Positions 47,044 to 58,043 of a stretch of 64,000 nt of DNA are shown here, piece by piece. The stretch is from Sarcomyxa edulis (Eukaryota; Basidiomycota; Agaricomycetes; Agaricales; Mycenaceae): the NCBI GenBank assembly GCA_009761415.1, contig QUOL01000004.1, forward strand, positions 1,240,001-1,304,000. Direction: 5' to 3'. The number at the start of each line of letters is the position of its first letter. Position 1 is the stretch's first letter. A model generated the notes under the pieces. It saw nothing but the letters and a program-made list of their open reading frames with translations, was not told where the DNA came from and ran no database searches. The position numbers and the translations under genes were made by a program.

Positions 47044-48838
47044 ATGAGTGCTCGAATGCCGTTTCAGTTTGGCTCGTCGGGAACTGCATCAAGGCCACCT
47101 TCACGCGCCGCTCATCTCCAGGATCAACCCCAAGCTTCTCTCGCAAAAAACCAGTCACAGCAATTTATCGCAGATGTCTCCAACCCTCTTCATCAGAAAT
47201 CACCTTTTGATTCTAGCTTGTCTTCAAATTCTCATCAAAGCTTCAAATCCCAGTCTCAGAACGATTCCCAAAGCTCTTCTACGGTCCCTCCTGTCAATAA
47301 ACCGCTCAACCTGAGCAGCATGCTGAAAAGCAGACCCTCTTCCCGCTCGAATGGCTCGGCTTTACTTCAAAATAGCTCTCGTAAACCTTCTGAAGGCGCT
47401 GCTACGCGATCTGGACCTGGTATGAGCTCTTTCAACCGGAACCCTAGAATCAATAATAGCATGACTCGCAACGAAAATGTAATTGCTCCGACTCCGCGTC
47501 CTTTTTCTCGACAGCCCTCTCCCCTTCTCAATGCATCCAACGCAAGCATCTCTTTCAACGACGGATTGACGTCGAATTTCAAAACACCTGCATTGCCCTC
47601 TTTGTCTTTGTCTACTTCTGCCTCTCACGTTGGCCCCATCAATCACTCAAGTGACTCTAGAGATTATCGTAACTCCGCCTCGAACGATTCTGCGCATACA
47701 TCCACTACTACCGGCCTGGATTCGACCCACGACAACATAGTAGATCTTACGGCTCTCGATGCCCCTACTCCTTCCTTATATCACGCAGCGACCAGTCAAG
47801 ACCTAGAATCGAACGCCGGATTTGCCATCGGAGGTGCTCGACGCGTCCTTGTCGATAGCAGCCATTTTGATGATTCCTCTCATGAAGAGCTCAGCCCCGA
47901 AGGCATGCAGAGCCTCAGGACCGTCAACCTCAAACGAGGCAGGGAAGAAGTCGATGACGATTATGAGCACGACAACGGTGTCGAGGAGTATGGAGGTCAC
48001 GCAAAGCGATACAAAGCTCAGCAGATCGACAACAATGTATACCTTTTTCTCCTTCTCTCGACAACTCCTCTCTGAGTTTACCATGCATATATTCATGATA
48101 CTTGATTTCACAGCTTTCATACTCCCGACCTCGCGCCAACACCAATGCTGCACCAATCTCCCGGAACTCCAATGCTGCACCAATCTCCCGGAACTCCAGT
48201 GCTGCTTCTCATTCTCGTTCACATCATTCGTATCATTCGCATAGTCCCAGTCCTGGACGTCAATACAAGGATCAACAGCAACATCGACATGAAGACGACA
48301 TTGTCGAGATCAATGGAAAGAATACCGGTAGTATTGGAGCCCTTAGCAAGATATTCGGACACGACATGGATGCCTACGTCGGAGAACATATGGCCACGTA
48401 CGAAGAGGCGTGTAAGAAGTGGAGTGACTGCTCGATGGAAGACTGGGTTGCTGGAGCTGACGGTTCGTTTTGGCTTGCGTCCATGCGTCCAAGCTGGTAT
48501 TGACACTTGCTCTATAACAGAAATCTCTCAGAAATTCGGGAAGATACTTGATTTTGTACGTCATCTGTCTCTTTTGTTATCGACGTTCTTGTTCATGAGG
48601 CTCTCTTTCAGGTCAAAGAACATATGAAGTGTGTCTCAGACTTGCTTTTCATCTCGATCGTGATCTCAATGTTATTCACAGGACGAAAATGAAACTATTC
48701 GCTACTATCGAGAACAAGATCGACGCTCAGAAGGCTGTATTGAAAGAACGCGAAGGCGCCTTGGGTAAAGCCAGGAAGCGCCTCATGGACGAGAGTGGTA
48801 ATGTCTTGAGGAGAGGAAACGGCCCTGCGGCTGCGTAA
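47044..48838 (+). CDS. Ecm11-like protein (C-terminal coiled-coil domain)
   Basis: This is a probable member of the fungal 'extracellular mutant protein 11' family. Yeast Ecm11 works in meiotic chromosome synapsis despite its name. The ATG at 47044 begins MSARMPFQFGSSGTASRPPS and opens a long Ser/Asn/Pro-rich disordered exon (to 48036) with a putative SUMO-interaction-like segment DNIVDLTALDAP and a basic KRGREEVDDDYEHD. After the intron 48037-48113 comes a repeat-bearing exon. The conserved-looking tail follows: IFGHDMDAYVGEHMATYEEA, SMEDWVAGADEISQKFGKIL and a coiled coil TKMKLFATIENKIDAQKAVL, ending NVLRRGNGPAAA at 48838. Short exons near the end needed three small introns. The family call rests on the C-terminal architecture and is moderate. 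An in-frame upstream ATG at 46867 exists but would add an atypical segment. Confidence 0.65.
48144..48197 (+). repeat. 27-bp perfect tandem duplication in coding exon
   Basis: Two exact copies of a 27-nt unit (48144-48170 and 48171-48197) encode NAAPISRNS twice inside the Ecm11-like protein. A degenerate start of a third unit (agtgctgct) follows. The reading frame is kept. Confidence 0.92.
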
Positions 48839-49045
48839 TCTGGATGACGGCTCGCAAGAATCATGGAACATGCAATAGGACTACCAATATCACATTTGAC
48901 GATGGCCCACTCCTTAAAATTGTACCTGATACACGCGTAACGCGTTCTGTGTCTAGACGAAAGGGTATATATCGCAAATGATTCGGTGCTCTAATCCTCG
49001 GTGGTCTCTGCCCCCTTGAAAAAAGGGGATTTCGACCAAAACAAA

Positions 49046-49127
49046 TGACCTCTGCCCGGATTGAACGGACGACCTTAGGGTGACACCTTATCTGGAATCC
49101 TACGTTCTACCACTAAACTAAGAGGCC
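49046..49127 (-). tRNA. tRNA, probably Trp (CCA), with short intron
   Basis: On the minus strand the acceptor arms GGCCTCT and AGAGGTC pair over all seven positions (one G-U), with discriminator A. The D-arm is GTTTAGTGGTAGAAC. The T-arm is GTCCG-TTCAATC-CGGGC, five pairs. Between them TAGG pairs with CCTA around a loop that contains TTCCAGA, giving anticodon CCA after T33. An extra 10 or so nt next to the anticodon (about ATAAGGTGTC) is best read as a tRNA intron. The isotype depends on the intron border. Reading T33 one base earlier would give a TCC (Gly) anticodon, but then position 26 is lost. Confidence 0.82.
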
Positions 49128-49518
49128 ACTGAAAGATTTGCATCCCTTGGGAACATATATAGGACCAGGGTTATTTCAGGCGTTATCTGTCTCGTCCAGC
49201 ATCTGTTGTTCTAAGTTGGTTCTAAGTATCTATATACTGTAACGGCGAACAAGAACTTGAGACCCTGACGCACTTACGAGAACCGATAACATGTAGCACC
49301 TTGGGGTCATGGCAGGCGGGGGATGCCTCAAGCACCTGATAAACATATGGAAAGCTATTTAATCGCGTAAAGTCACAGCAGGTGATGTCACACTACGCGA
49401 CCTCGCGTCCTATTTAGCCAGCGATCGAGTTTCGGACAAGTGGAATATACGTTACAATGCGATGCAGGAAGAATGGAAGTAACAAACAGTTTCATAGAAA
49501 GAGATTTCATACAAGGCC
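49128..49518. other. Intergenic between tRNA and DUF1295 gene
   Basis: About 390 bp with no coding frame or structural RNA that I can support. The stretch 48839-49045 on the other side of the tRNA is likewise empty. Confidence 0.4.
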
Positions 49519-50810
49519 TCAGTATCCTCCCCAAGGCCAGAACACTGGTACAGTCCTGAAAGGATCGGGATCAGGCTCTTGAAGCATGCTGAAATCATGA
49601 TAAACATACCTCTTATACAGAAGCCATTTGGGATCTTTGCCGAATTTCGCGTCTCCGGCTTTCTCCAAAGGAGGTACTCCCGAGACCTACAAGCATGTTG
49701 GTCATTACAAATTCACAGGAGTACCATGGAACATGCACTGACTTTGCGAAGTAGCAACCAGGTAACGACTGGACTCACTGCCGCTGCCGCCACAGTCCCG
49801 ACAGGAAAGGCCGCAGTCTGAAGAGATGCTGTGGATAACGCCCATATGCCTGTCCAGATGCCGACTTCACCTACGTAACTGCGCATATATGAAGAACGTT
49901 GAGAAATGCCTCTATGATCCAGTGCAGCATCAAGGAAGAATTGAAGTTGAAATGACATTACTTGGGATGCCTGCTGATTGACCATAGACCGGACGTGATG
50001 AACTTTTCGTCATGCTCCTTCGCGTCTTTGGCACGTCTCCAAACGGTTTTTTGACGGTCGGCCATAACTTCGAACAAGAATGATCCTACAAACAATCCAA
50101 CGGCTGCGTAATCACGAATACCAAGTGCAGGGTGAAAATGGGAAGGGAGGCTATTGCACTATTCGTGTCTGTTAATAACACGTTTGAAAATGGAACATAT
50201 CATGACTTTACCAAGTAGACAGGAAGACCGACGAGAAAGACCCACGTCGCTATATATATAGTTAGAGATAGCTGGAAGTTCGGGAGACAGATCAAGACAA
50301 TTTATTCCCACCTTGCGCCATCCAGAATGAGGTAAACTTCAGGGAATCGTGTTTGATCTCATCAAACCTAGAATCCCCACCCGCTTTTATAGCCCTCTGC
50401 GGATAATAGTAAGAGGGAACAGGCGCTCTAGTTCCGTAAGTCACGTACCTGAGCCAAAAAGCTCCCTAGTCTTATGCTCCATATTCCCAGTGCCGCGCTC
50501 AAAAGCAGTTGCCTCGGTGCAAAGGTCAAAAGGGATGGGAGTGGGCCAGGTTTTCCATCGTAGAGTTTGGCCTTCAAAGAGGGGTAGTAGAGAGATACAA
50601 AGGTAGTTGAGAGAAAGCCGAGAGCTCCTCCGAGATCATAATACTTTTCGTTGGCTTGTGGAACGAAGATAAGGGCAAAAACTGCATGTATGCATAAAGA
50701 CGGTCGCGTCAGATTTGAGCTTGTATGCATGGCAGAAGAATACGGAATTTACCACTCTGGAGTGCATAAGCACTAGTGATTGTAGGGAGAATACGAGAGA
50801 ATACAGCCAT
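49519..50810 (-). CDS. DUF1295 membrane protein (steroid reductase-like)
   Basis: This is a multi-pass membrane protein of the DUF1295 family, related to 3-oxo-5-alpha-steroid 4-dehydrogenases and isoprenylcysteine methyltransferase-like enzymes. The ATG at 50810-50808 begins MAVFSRILPTITSAYALQSV, then FALIFVPQANEKYYDLGGA and LGFLSTTFVSLYYPSLKAKL. A helix LLLSAALGIWSIRLGSFLAQ precedes RVLRAGGDSRFDEIKHD-type sequence. The signature region reads FITSGLWSISRHPNYVGEV, the NADPH- and substrate-linked RHPNYxGE motif of the superfamily. It is followed by SPVVTWLLLRKVSGVPPLEK and KWLLYKR. It ends VFWPWGGY with stop TGA at 49521-49519. About five exons. Probably an ER enzyme; the actual substrate is unknown. 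Confidence 0.85.
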
Positions 50811-51221
50811 GAGGAGGAAACTCTAAGCAAAGTGAAAGTAGGAGTTCAAGACGAAGAACCCGCCGATTCGTCGCGTCGATCAACGCGCCGGCGAGCTCGG
50901 AGATCGCTGCTTTTGGACAGTCATTCATTTCACGTCGACTATCTTCAAAACATAGCATCGTATCATGATCAATCTGGTTATCATCAAAACCTTTCCTCGA
51001 TATCAGAGAGAGAGACAATATCTCCCAATAAAGAGACACGCTTTCAGTTCAACGTCATAGCAGTGTTTAGCTGAGAAAGATATGCTCAAGACCCACTACA
51101 TTAAGTGAGTTTTCATCGGTTCAAGATAGGAAGCGAAGGGATTGGATTTTGATTTTGGCACCAACGGACGGTAATCAGAACGTGTGTCGAGATCAATAAA
51201 TAGGAGGAAACAGCCGAATAG
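50811..51221. other. Intergenic between DUF1295 and HsbA-like genes
   Basis: About 410 bp, the DUF1295 promoter plus the HsbA-like 3' UTR. A plus-strand frame crossing from 50715 to 51074 overlaps the DUF1295 first exon in antisense and is not taken as a gene. Confidence 0.4.
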
Positions 51222-51939
51222 CTAGAACCCAAGTGCTGCGAGAGTTTGGGTAAACCCTTCAGCTACGAAGAACTGCTGAGCATCCAACAGTCTATGAATA
51301 TATTAGTCAACAGTAAGACCCAAGATGCCAACGATGTCCTCACAAAGTATGAACGAGGGCAAGAGATCCCGGCAGCGTGGTTCCCAACGCCGTAGTAGCA
51401 TTGGCCACGACGGGGTCGAGCGACGCAAACAACGAAGTCACTGAGGGAACAATTCCAGTTGTGAGACCAGAAAGGCCAGTTGAGGTGAGACTGATTAGGC
51501 CATTTGACGTTAGCTAATGTGACAGAGTACGATCGAAGATGCGTACGAAAGAACGTCTGCGAATACGATGCTTATATCATCATTGGTGGGCGATGTAGCG
51601 GTATTTCCGCTGCTGACTGGTGTAGCAAGGAGGCTGGAGGCAGCCTTACTGAACCCAGAGCTCAATGCACTGATTTGAGTACCAACGGTAGCATCACTAG
51701 CTTTGTGAGTCGCCTGAAGGGTTTCTGACAGATTTTGGGTAAGTATTGTGGTGTTTCCTCGTTTAACACGATTGACAATTACCGATATTGACAACGGCTT
51801 TACGAACGGTCCCATCGAGTGTGTCGACGATGCTGGAGATGGCAGGATTTGTGTTTGTAGTCTGCCTAGACACAAGAGCTGTGGCAGAGGCAGTCGAAAG
51901 AATAGCGAGACCGAAGACGAAACTACGGAGGGAGAACAT
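51222..51939 (-). CDS. HsbA-like secreted hydrophobic-surface-binding protein
   Basis: This is a small secreted protein resembling the hydrophobic surface binding protein A (HsbA) family, cell-wall galactomannoprotein-like proteins that coat hydrophobic substrates and recruit esterases such as cutinases in Aspergillus. The ATG at 51939-51937 gives a signal peptide MFSLRSFVFGLAILSTASAT. The mature part is Ser/Thr/Ala/Leu-rich with amphipathic helices: NPAISSIVDTLDGTVRKAVV, LTQNLSETLQATHKASDATV, ISALSSGFSKAASSLLATPV and LTSTGLSGLTTGIVPSVTSL. It ends FTQTLAALGF with stop at 51224-51222. Four or five exons, about 180-200 aa. Cysteines are scarce, as in HsbA. The family call rests on composition and helix pattern, so it is moderate. 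Confidence 0.65.
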
Positions 51940-53703
51940 AGTTGAGAAGATTCAAGGAAAAAACCAGGGGGATTCCTGCAGACAGTCGGTATAAAAGAGG
52001 TGAGCCTGAGAAACAATGAGCTGGTGTTAACCATCTGATATTATTTCCATTTAACCATTCATTGCAGTGTTACGGGCAACATCACCGAAAACGCTGAGAC
52101 TCTGTTCCTCCACCACAGGGTGGGCTCTTGTCAGAGCGATCCATCGTGGAATCAATTAACAGATAGATATGTTGGAACGAGCTCCATTGGACACAAGGTA
52201 GAATTGAGCTTCCACGAGAACAGAAATTTGAAACTATGGAGTCCCATGGCCGTGGAAAGAGGATAGCAAACGACATGACAGTCAGTGGCGGGATTGAGAC
52301 GACGCGACTTTTCCTGACTGTTCCCACACGCGAATTCACCACGTGTGCCACTATCCACATCCCTCCACATCCAAACTTGCTCTCGACGTTCACCTTCGTT
52401 CATAGTGGTTCTCCGTTTGTTCAAGACCAACTGTCTGATACTTAAAGTCACTCCAAAAACGCGTTATTGTCGAGTCGAATGGAAATCTTGGCGAATCTAC
52501 GCCCTCAGATCAAGTGAGAGTTTTGACCCATTAAGCATTTGCTATTCGCCGAGCGTTGACTTTCACGCAGTGCGGTACCGATGCTAAGACATATCGCTGG
52601 TTTTATTCCGGATTCCACGACCTGTCCATCATGATGATTCAGGTCCCACACCCATTAGACGTGTCACCACTCGTGTTGCGTCTCCTGCGCTTCCGAGTCC
52701 CACTGTCAATACAGTCCGCGAGAATCATCTATACTCGTTGAACCTCAGGCCTCATCTTCATTCAAATGGCCTCTCTGGAGTCTGAACTCTACAGCCAAGG
52801 GAGGGTTCCTTGAAATGGCAGTCTCATCAAGTGTCCCATACACTCTCACGGCTCAATTGAAATCCTCGCACCTATTCCAAAGCCGTGCTTTTCTCCTGGG
52901 ACCACGCCATACGGCGACAATGGGATCAAAGATCTACAATCAAGCTTTGTATCGCTTGGCATGTCAAGCTCGGTACCAGTCTATCAGAGCCTCTTATGTT
53001 GTCGGCGCCTTGCATCATCTCTGATAAATATGAGATGTTTCAAACGTCTCATCGACTCATTGTTTGGATCCTTCGACGGGCATTGTCTGCAATTGGCTGT
53101 TGCACTACACGCTCCTTCTTTCACTCTCCTTATTGCATATCTCCACCACAATTTGAGGTATGTAAAGCCCTTTATTGATTTGATCCTCGTCCAACCCATA
53201 TACATACAAACTCAAAGATGTCGTCAAAATAGATAACCTCGACAAAGCATTTTTAGACAATGCTGCGCCGTCACATGTAGCTTTCTACCTTTCGAGCCCC
53301 GGATCGATTCGAACTAGAACCACGGTTCGCAAGCGCGACCTATGACCAAGGGATGCTCAGGCTCCATTATATCATCTACTATTCCGTTCTTCGATCACAG
53401 TTATCGGGAGCTATCTCTAAGACCAACGGTTGATTTTCATGACGTCTCCGACTGACAAGGATGCATTTACATACCACCTTCTCAGACAATTCAATCTGCA
53501 GCCGTGCAGTTTCAGCTGTTTTCATGGCTTTAGAGTTATGCGGGTGCTATGCGGGTGCTATTGACCGACCAACTGCACGCGTGTTGAACGTTGTTGGACT
53601 GCGGATGTCTGTGTTGACAGAGGCGGCAAGCCTGACGATGACTACTTTGGTCACCGCGTCTTCAAATCGCGGCCGAGAGCCGATCGAACCCCTGTATGTA
53701 TAA
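51940..53703. other. 1.8-kb gene-poor stretch
   Basis: No supported protein gene. Overlapping short frames at 52815-53236 show no family resemblance. Two things stand out: a decayed tRNA-like sequence at 53294-53364, and a perfect 12-bp tandem duplication (unit tgcgggtgctat) near 53537-53561. The sequence tataaatg at 53699-53706 may be the TATA box of the next gene. Confidence 0.4.
53294..53364 (-). pseudogene. tRNA-like sequence, probably a decayed tRNA
   Basis: On the minus strand GAGCCT and GGGCTC form an acceptor-like stem. The interior has an A-box-like TGAGCATCCCTTGG and a B-box-like AGTTCGAATC. The T-stem does not close (TCTAG against CGATC) and the anticodon arm is mismatched. I read it as a tRNA relic or a tRNA-derived element rather than a working tRNA. 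Confidence 0.35.
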
Positions 53704-55114
53704 ATGGGATCAAAACAGAGCTCTCTAACGCTCGACCGTATGTCTTCTCTTGAACAGGATCCCTCACTCGCTACCGCAACTTCGTCAGGCATCCATCTAT
53801 CAAGAGATGCCGACGTGTTGATCAACAGTTTTTTGCCTGCTTCAGAGTCACTTCCTCCATACCCATCGCAGGGCCTGCCTCTTCCTCTTTGTGTCCCACA
53901 AATCAGCGCAGATTTTGGTTCTCCGTTCGCTCGAGGCTACAATGCTTCCTTGGCCGACACCGTACAACTATCCCAAGAACAACTGTTATCTTTTATAGAT
54001 GGACTGAACCTGGCGATCGTAGCGAGTCCCCCGCTTCGCGTGGTAGATCTTGCAGGAAAGATCATAGGATTTGTGTATGTCTATCATCTCGAATCAGTGA
54101 TCTGGATTGGCTAACTGAATGTGCAGACCTTATCACTGGGCCATGCTGGCCGGGGCCGTCATGCAGGCGTCTGCTCAAACGGCAATGCACGTTCTTTCGA
54201 AAACACTCACCGATCGATACCTACGCGCCGCAAACTTGAATCTCTTCAAACCCAGAGGGCTTTCTGTCCGACTGTGCACTACTCCCGCCATGCAGCAGCT
54301 TCTGACGGGATCGTCGTTCTCCAAGGGAAAGAAGAAGATGGACAAGATTGGACGGAAAGTTGGAAGTGTCCTGCTTCGGCTTCCTATTACCGGTACCATC
54401 GTACGTGCAGTCGCCGAAAAGCCTCCTACTATCGCACCATCTGCTACCAATGCCGCCAATACTGTCATCACTCGTCGACTCGCGCTTGTAGACGGCATAG
54501 CTTTGCCTCTAGATCTCAACGTTCCGCCAGCATCCAAACCGTCCGGGGTCATGGATACAGTTAATAGTTGGGGCGTCAAGTTGACTCAGTTCACAGAAGG
54601 TCGGCAGGAGAAGAAGGCTGAAGAAAAACGGAGGGCTTTGGCGATACGAAACGGACAAGATCCCGGACCTAGATCTGGTAGCCCCCCTGGTCTTTCCTCC
54701 TTGGACATGTCCATCATACTGGAGAGAGTAAGAACTGGAAGGATGCAACTGCAAAGCTCTCTTGGTGTGGGCCGTCCGGAGAGGAGATTTAATGCTCTAG
54801 ACAGCCTTGGGAGCGGGAGCGTAATAACTGCTATCAAAAGTATCAAGGATTCGCCACTGGAACGAGACGTCAAGAATGCGGATTTGCGGGAACATTGGAA
54901 GTCGAAAGACGTTCTATGGATTGTCATCATGGAGGCAGAAATCGGTACGAGTCTTTCTGCTGACTGTCCGAACTTTATAACTGACACGCCTGTCGTAGAT
55001 GATGCAATTGAAGGGATCGAGCTGGCGGATAGTCTTGACAACGAAGAACGGATAGACGATAGAACTTGGGAAAGAGAGTTGGAGCGCGAGGAGGCGGAAT
55101 CGAAGGTCAAATAG
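53704..55114 (+). CDS. Conserved fungal protein of unknown function
   Basis: I do not recognise a named family. The first exon (53704-54074) has VLINSFLPASESLPPYPSQG and FARGYNASLADTVQLSQEQL, followed by FIDGLNLAIVASPPLRVVDL and AGKIIGFV. The intron 54075-54126 joins it to PYHWAMLAGAVMQASAQTAM and HVLSKTLTDRYLRAANLNLF. The layout, a short amphipathic 'FIDGLNLAxxxSPPLRVxDxAG' block followed by a hydrophobic Gly/Ala helix, recurs in many hypothetical proteins of higher fungi. The rest is basic or charged, with a coiled EGRQEKKAEEKRRALAIRNG. A second intron (about 54945-54997) leads to the acidic tail ending at 55114. A TATAAA overlaps the ATG at 53704, so the true start may be the second ATG, at 53740 (MSSLEQDPS). 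Confidence 0.75.
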
Positions 55115-55396
55115 ACGGTAAATTGGTGTTGAGAGTGCTCTGTCGTTTCGCTTCTCTATCTTCCTTGAATGTATTCTCTTTCTCTTGCCCTGATTGATGT
55201 CTGTAACCCCGTACGTGCGTGGCAGGAGTATGTATGAAGCAAGTTTCGGATCCGGAGGAAGAGATGGCTTCGCTGATCATGACATTTGACTCAGAGCCAA
55301 ATAGCGACACAACACTGACACCGAAAAGTCGTGTTTACTCGCGTTTCACCTCCGCTCGCACCTGAGACTTTCACTTCTTGCCTCCTTTTCCCCATC

Positions 55397-58043
55397 ATGT
55401 CTCGCGAAATTATCAATGTGCAGGTACGTCTAGCATCCACCTTGTATCTATTGTTCTCCACTCACCGGTATATGGCGATTGGCAGGTCGGACAGGTGAAA
55501 AATATTCGTTCGGAATCGTCCAATTATCTCGTCTAATCCGATAATCCACAGGCCGGAAATCAAGTCGGAGAGGCTTTCTGGACGATGTTGTTGGCAGAGC
55601 ATGGTCTCAATGGCTCTGGAGTGCGTTCAAAACTTTACAAAACGCGTTTCATAAACCGAATGACTTATCCCTGTCGAATTACCCCTCAGATATACGAGGG
55701 CACCGATCCCCAACAGCTGGCAAGAGCAGGAGTATACTTCACCGAGGTGGAGTCCGGAAACGCAGCGAAATTCGTTCCACGTAGTGTCCAAGTCGATCTA
55801 GAGCCCGGTGTCTGCACTCGGGTACGTTCGGTCATTAGGGGGAGTCGATGCACACCAGCGAGCTTACTGACTTCTTGCTCAGATTCGCGGAGGTGCACTT
55901 GGCGCACTATTCCGACCCGATACTTTTATCACAGGCGAAGCTGGCGCTGGTAACAATTGGGCGAAGGGATGTGCGTATGCTTTCGTCCTTTAAAGTGTGG
56001 CGCCCTGACTGAAATCTATGCATCAGACTACACAGAGGGTATTAGCCTCTCATTCTCATTATTGACCGCCATGTTCATCTTTACTGCTAGGCGCGGAACT
56101 GATTGACCCAATTCTCGTACGATCGTCATATCTCTTTGCTCATGCCGTGTACTCATCACCTCCTAGGACACCGTCAGGAGACAAGCCGAGACTTGCGACG
56201 CTCTTCAAGGATTCCAGATCATTCATTCTCTTGGTGGTGGAACCGGAGCTGGTCTGGGGTCGCTTCTGCTATCGAAAATACGAGAGGTCTGAGCCAAGTA
56301 CCCCTTTCCTGATCTCCCCTGACGCCCTCGTGCTACCAGGAATACCCAGACCGAATGCTCTCGACTTTCTCAGTTCTTCCTTCGCCAAAAGTATGCATTC
56401 ATTTCCACCTTTCTAGAGTGCAACAGCTCATAACACGTTCCCCAGGTATCAGAAACCATTGTCGAGGTAAGTTTGGGTTGCGCGAATGTGACAGCTACAG
56501 ATATCTTATCATCTGCAATCAGCCTTATAATGCCATGCTCTCCATCCATCAACTTGTCGACAACGGTGATCTAACAATCTGCATCGATAATGAAGCATTG
56601 TACGTATTCGCTTATCGATTTCATTATGCACAACCCTAACCTATGATCAGATATGATATCACTGCGCGGACTTTGAAAGTACAGGATCCCACTTTTGCTG
56701 ATCTGAATAGCGTATGTCTCGTTGCCTTCATTGATTGGACCTTCTCTGAACCGGCTCATTCAGTTGGTCGCAAGAGTTATGTGCGGTGTTAGCACGAGTC
56801 TGCGATTCCCTGGTCAACTCAATGGGTACGTGTGACATTAGATCTTTCCGTTTCGGTGTAATGACTGTCCCTCTTCAGTGACCTCCGAAAACTCGGGATG
56901 AATCTGATTCCATTCCCTCGTGTGCGTCTATCCCAATGCGCCGATTCGGTCCACGTCTTACTTATCACCCTTCTAGCTTCACTTCTTAATGCCCAGCTAC
57001 GCGCCGTTCTACGATCCAAAAGCAAGCACGTTCCAGGGAACTTCCGTCGCAGAGTTGACCAAAGCGTATTTATATTCCTATCTGTTGAGCTTATCATCTC
57101 GCTCACTCTCGCTTCAGCCTCTTCGATCGCAAGAACCTTCTCGTTGCTTGTGACCCTCGCTTTGGGTATGAGTGTTCTAGGTTTGCGTCAAAAATATAGT
57201 CACTCATGTCTTGGTCTTTTAGCCGTTACCTCACTGCTGCAACTATCTTCCGCGGAAAGATTTCATCCCGTGAAGTGAGGCTTCTGATAGCATCATCGAA
57301 TTCGCTCACTAACATTTCCCATTGTGAATTAGGCAGAAGTAGGACTCTCGGTCATGCTCTATGCGGAAACATTCCTGACTATCACGCCTGTATAGGTCGC
57401 CGTCCAAGACCTACAGCAGAAGAACTCTGCCCACTTTGTCGAGTACGTTGTTCATTATCCCCCTCGCTACCCAAATATTCAACATCCAATTTCAGATGGA
57501 TTCCTGACAACGTATCAGTCTCGCTGTGTTCAGTACCACCTGTTGGTCAAAAACAGGCGCGTTTGCAATGAGTCATCACGTCATTCAGAATTTGCTCATC
57601 CTTTCTACAGTCGGCAACAGCGTTGACCAATTCTACCTCGATACAAGAACTATTCAAGCGAAGTCTTACCCAGGCGAGTTATTTTAGCTTCCAGTGGAAG
57701 AATCTTGTCTTCTAACATGCGGCTTCCTGATAGTTCACTGCCATGTACAAACGACGTGCTTTCCTTCACTGGTATACTGGTGAAGGTATGGATCTTATGG
57801 AGTTTTCTGAGGCCGAGAGCAACACACAGGATCTCATGTACGTCACTTCAAGATTTTTTTTCGCGTGTCGATTCTCATGTCGTGCCCGAAAAACAGTGCC
57901 GAGTATCAACAAGTAAGCAACATCTTTCTTTTTGTTCAAGGCTCCCTCATCTTATGCTTTCATTATAGTACCAAGAAGCGACGGCAGATGAGGACGATGC
58001 GGAATACGAAGATGAGGCCCCGTCAGAAGCTCTCTCCCAATAA
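55397..58043 (+). CDS. Divergent beta-tubulin paralogue
   Basis: This is a beta-tubulin, the GTP-binding subunit of microtubules, but far more diverged than a usual fungal one. The ATG at 55397 gives MSREIINVQ, a 9-nt exon (55486-55494) gives VGQ, then [20 protein letters not shown]. Family signatures in order: [40 protein letters not shown], the GTP loop [40 protein letters not shown] and [20 protein letters not shown]. Then come [60 protein letters not shown] and an acidic tail ending at TAA 58041-58043. A 6-nt exon (57333-57338) and two GC-AG introns (57557-57610, 57674-57734) are needed to keep frame. Residues at benzimidazole positions 6, 198 and 200 are Asn, Leu and Ile. The MREI start is changed to MSREI. 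About 440 aa, apparently intact. Confidence 0.9.
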
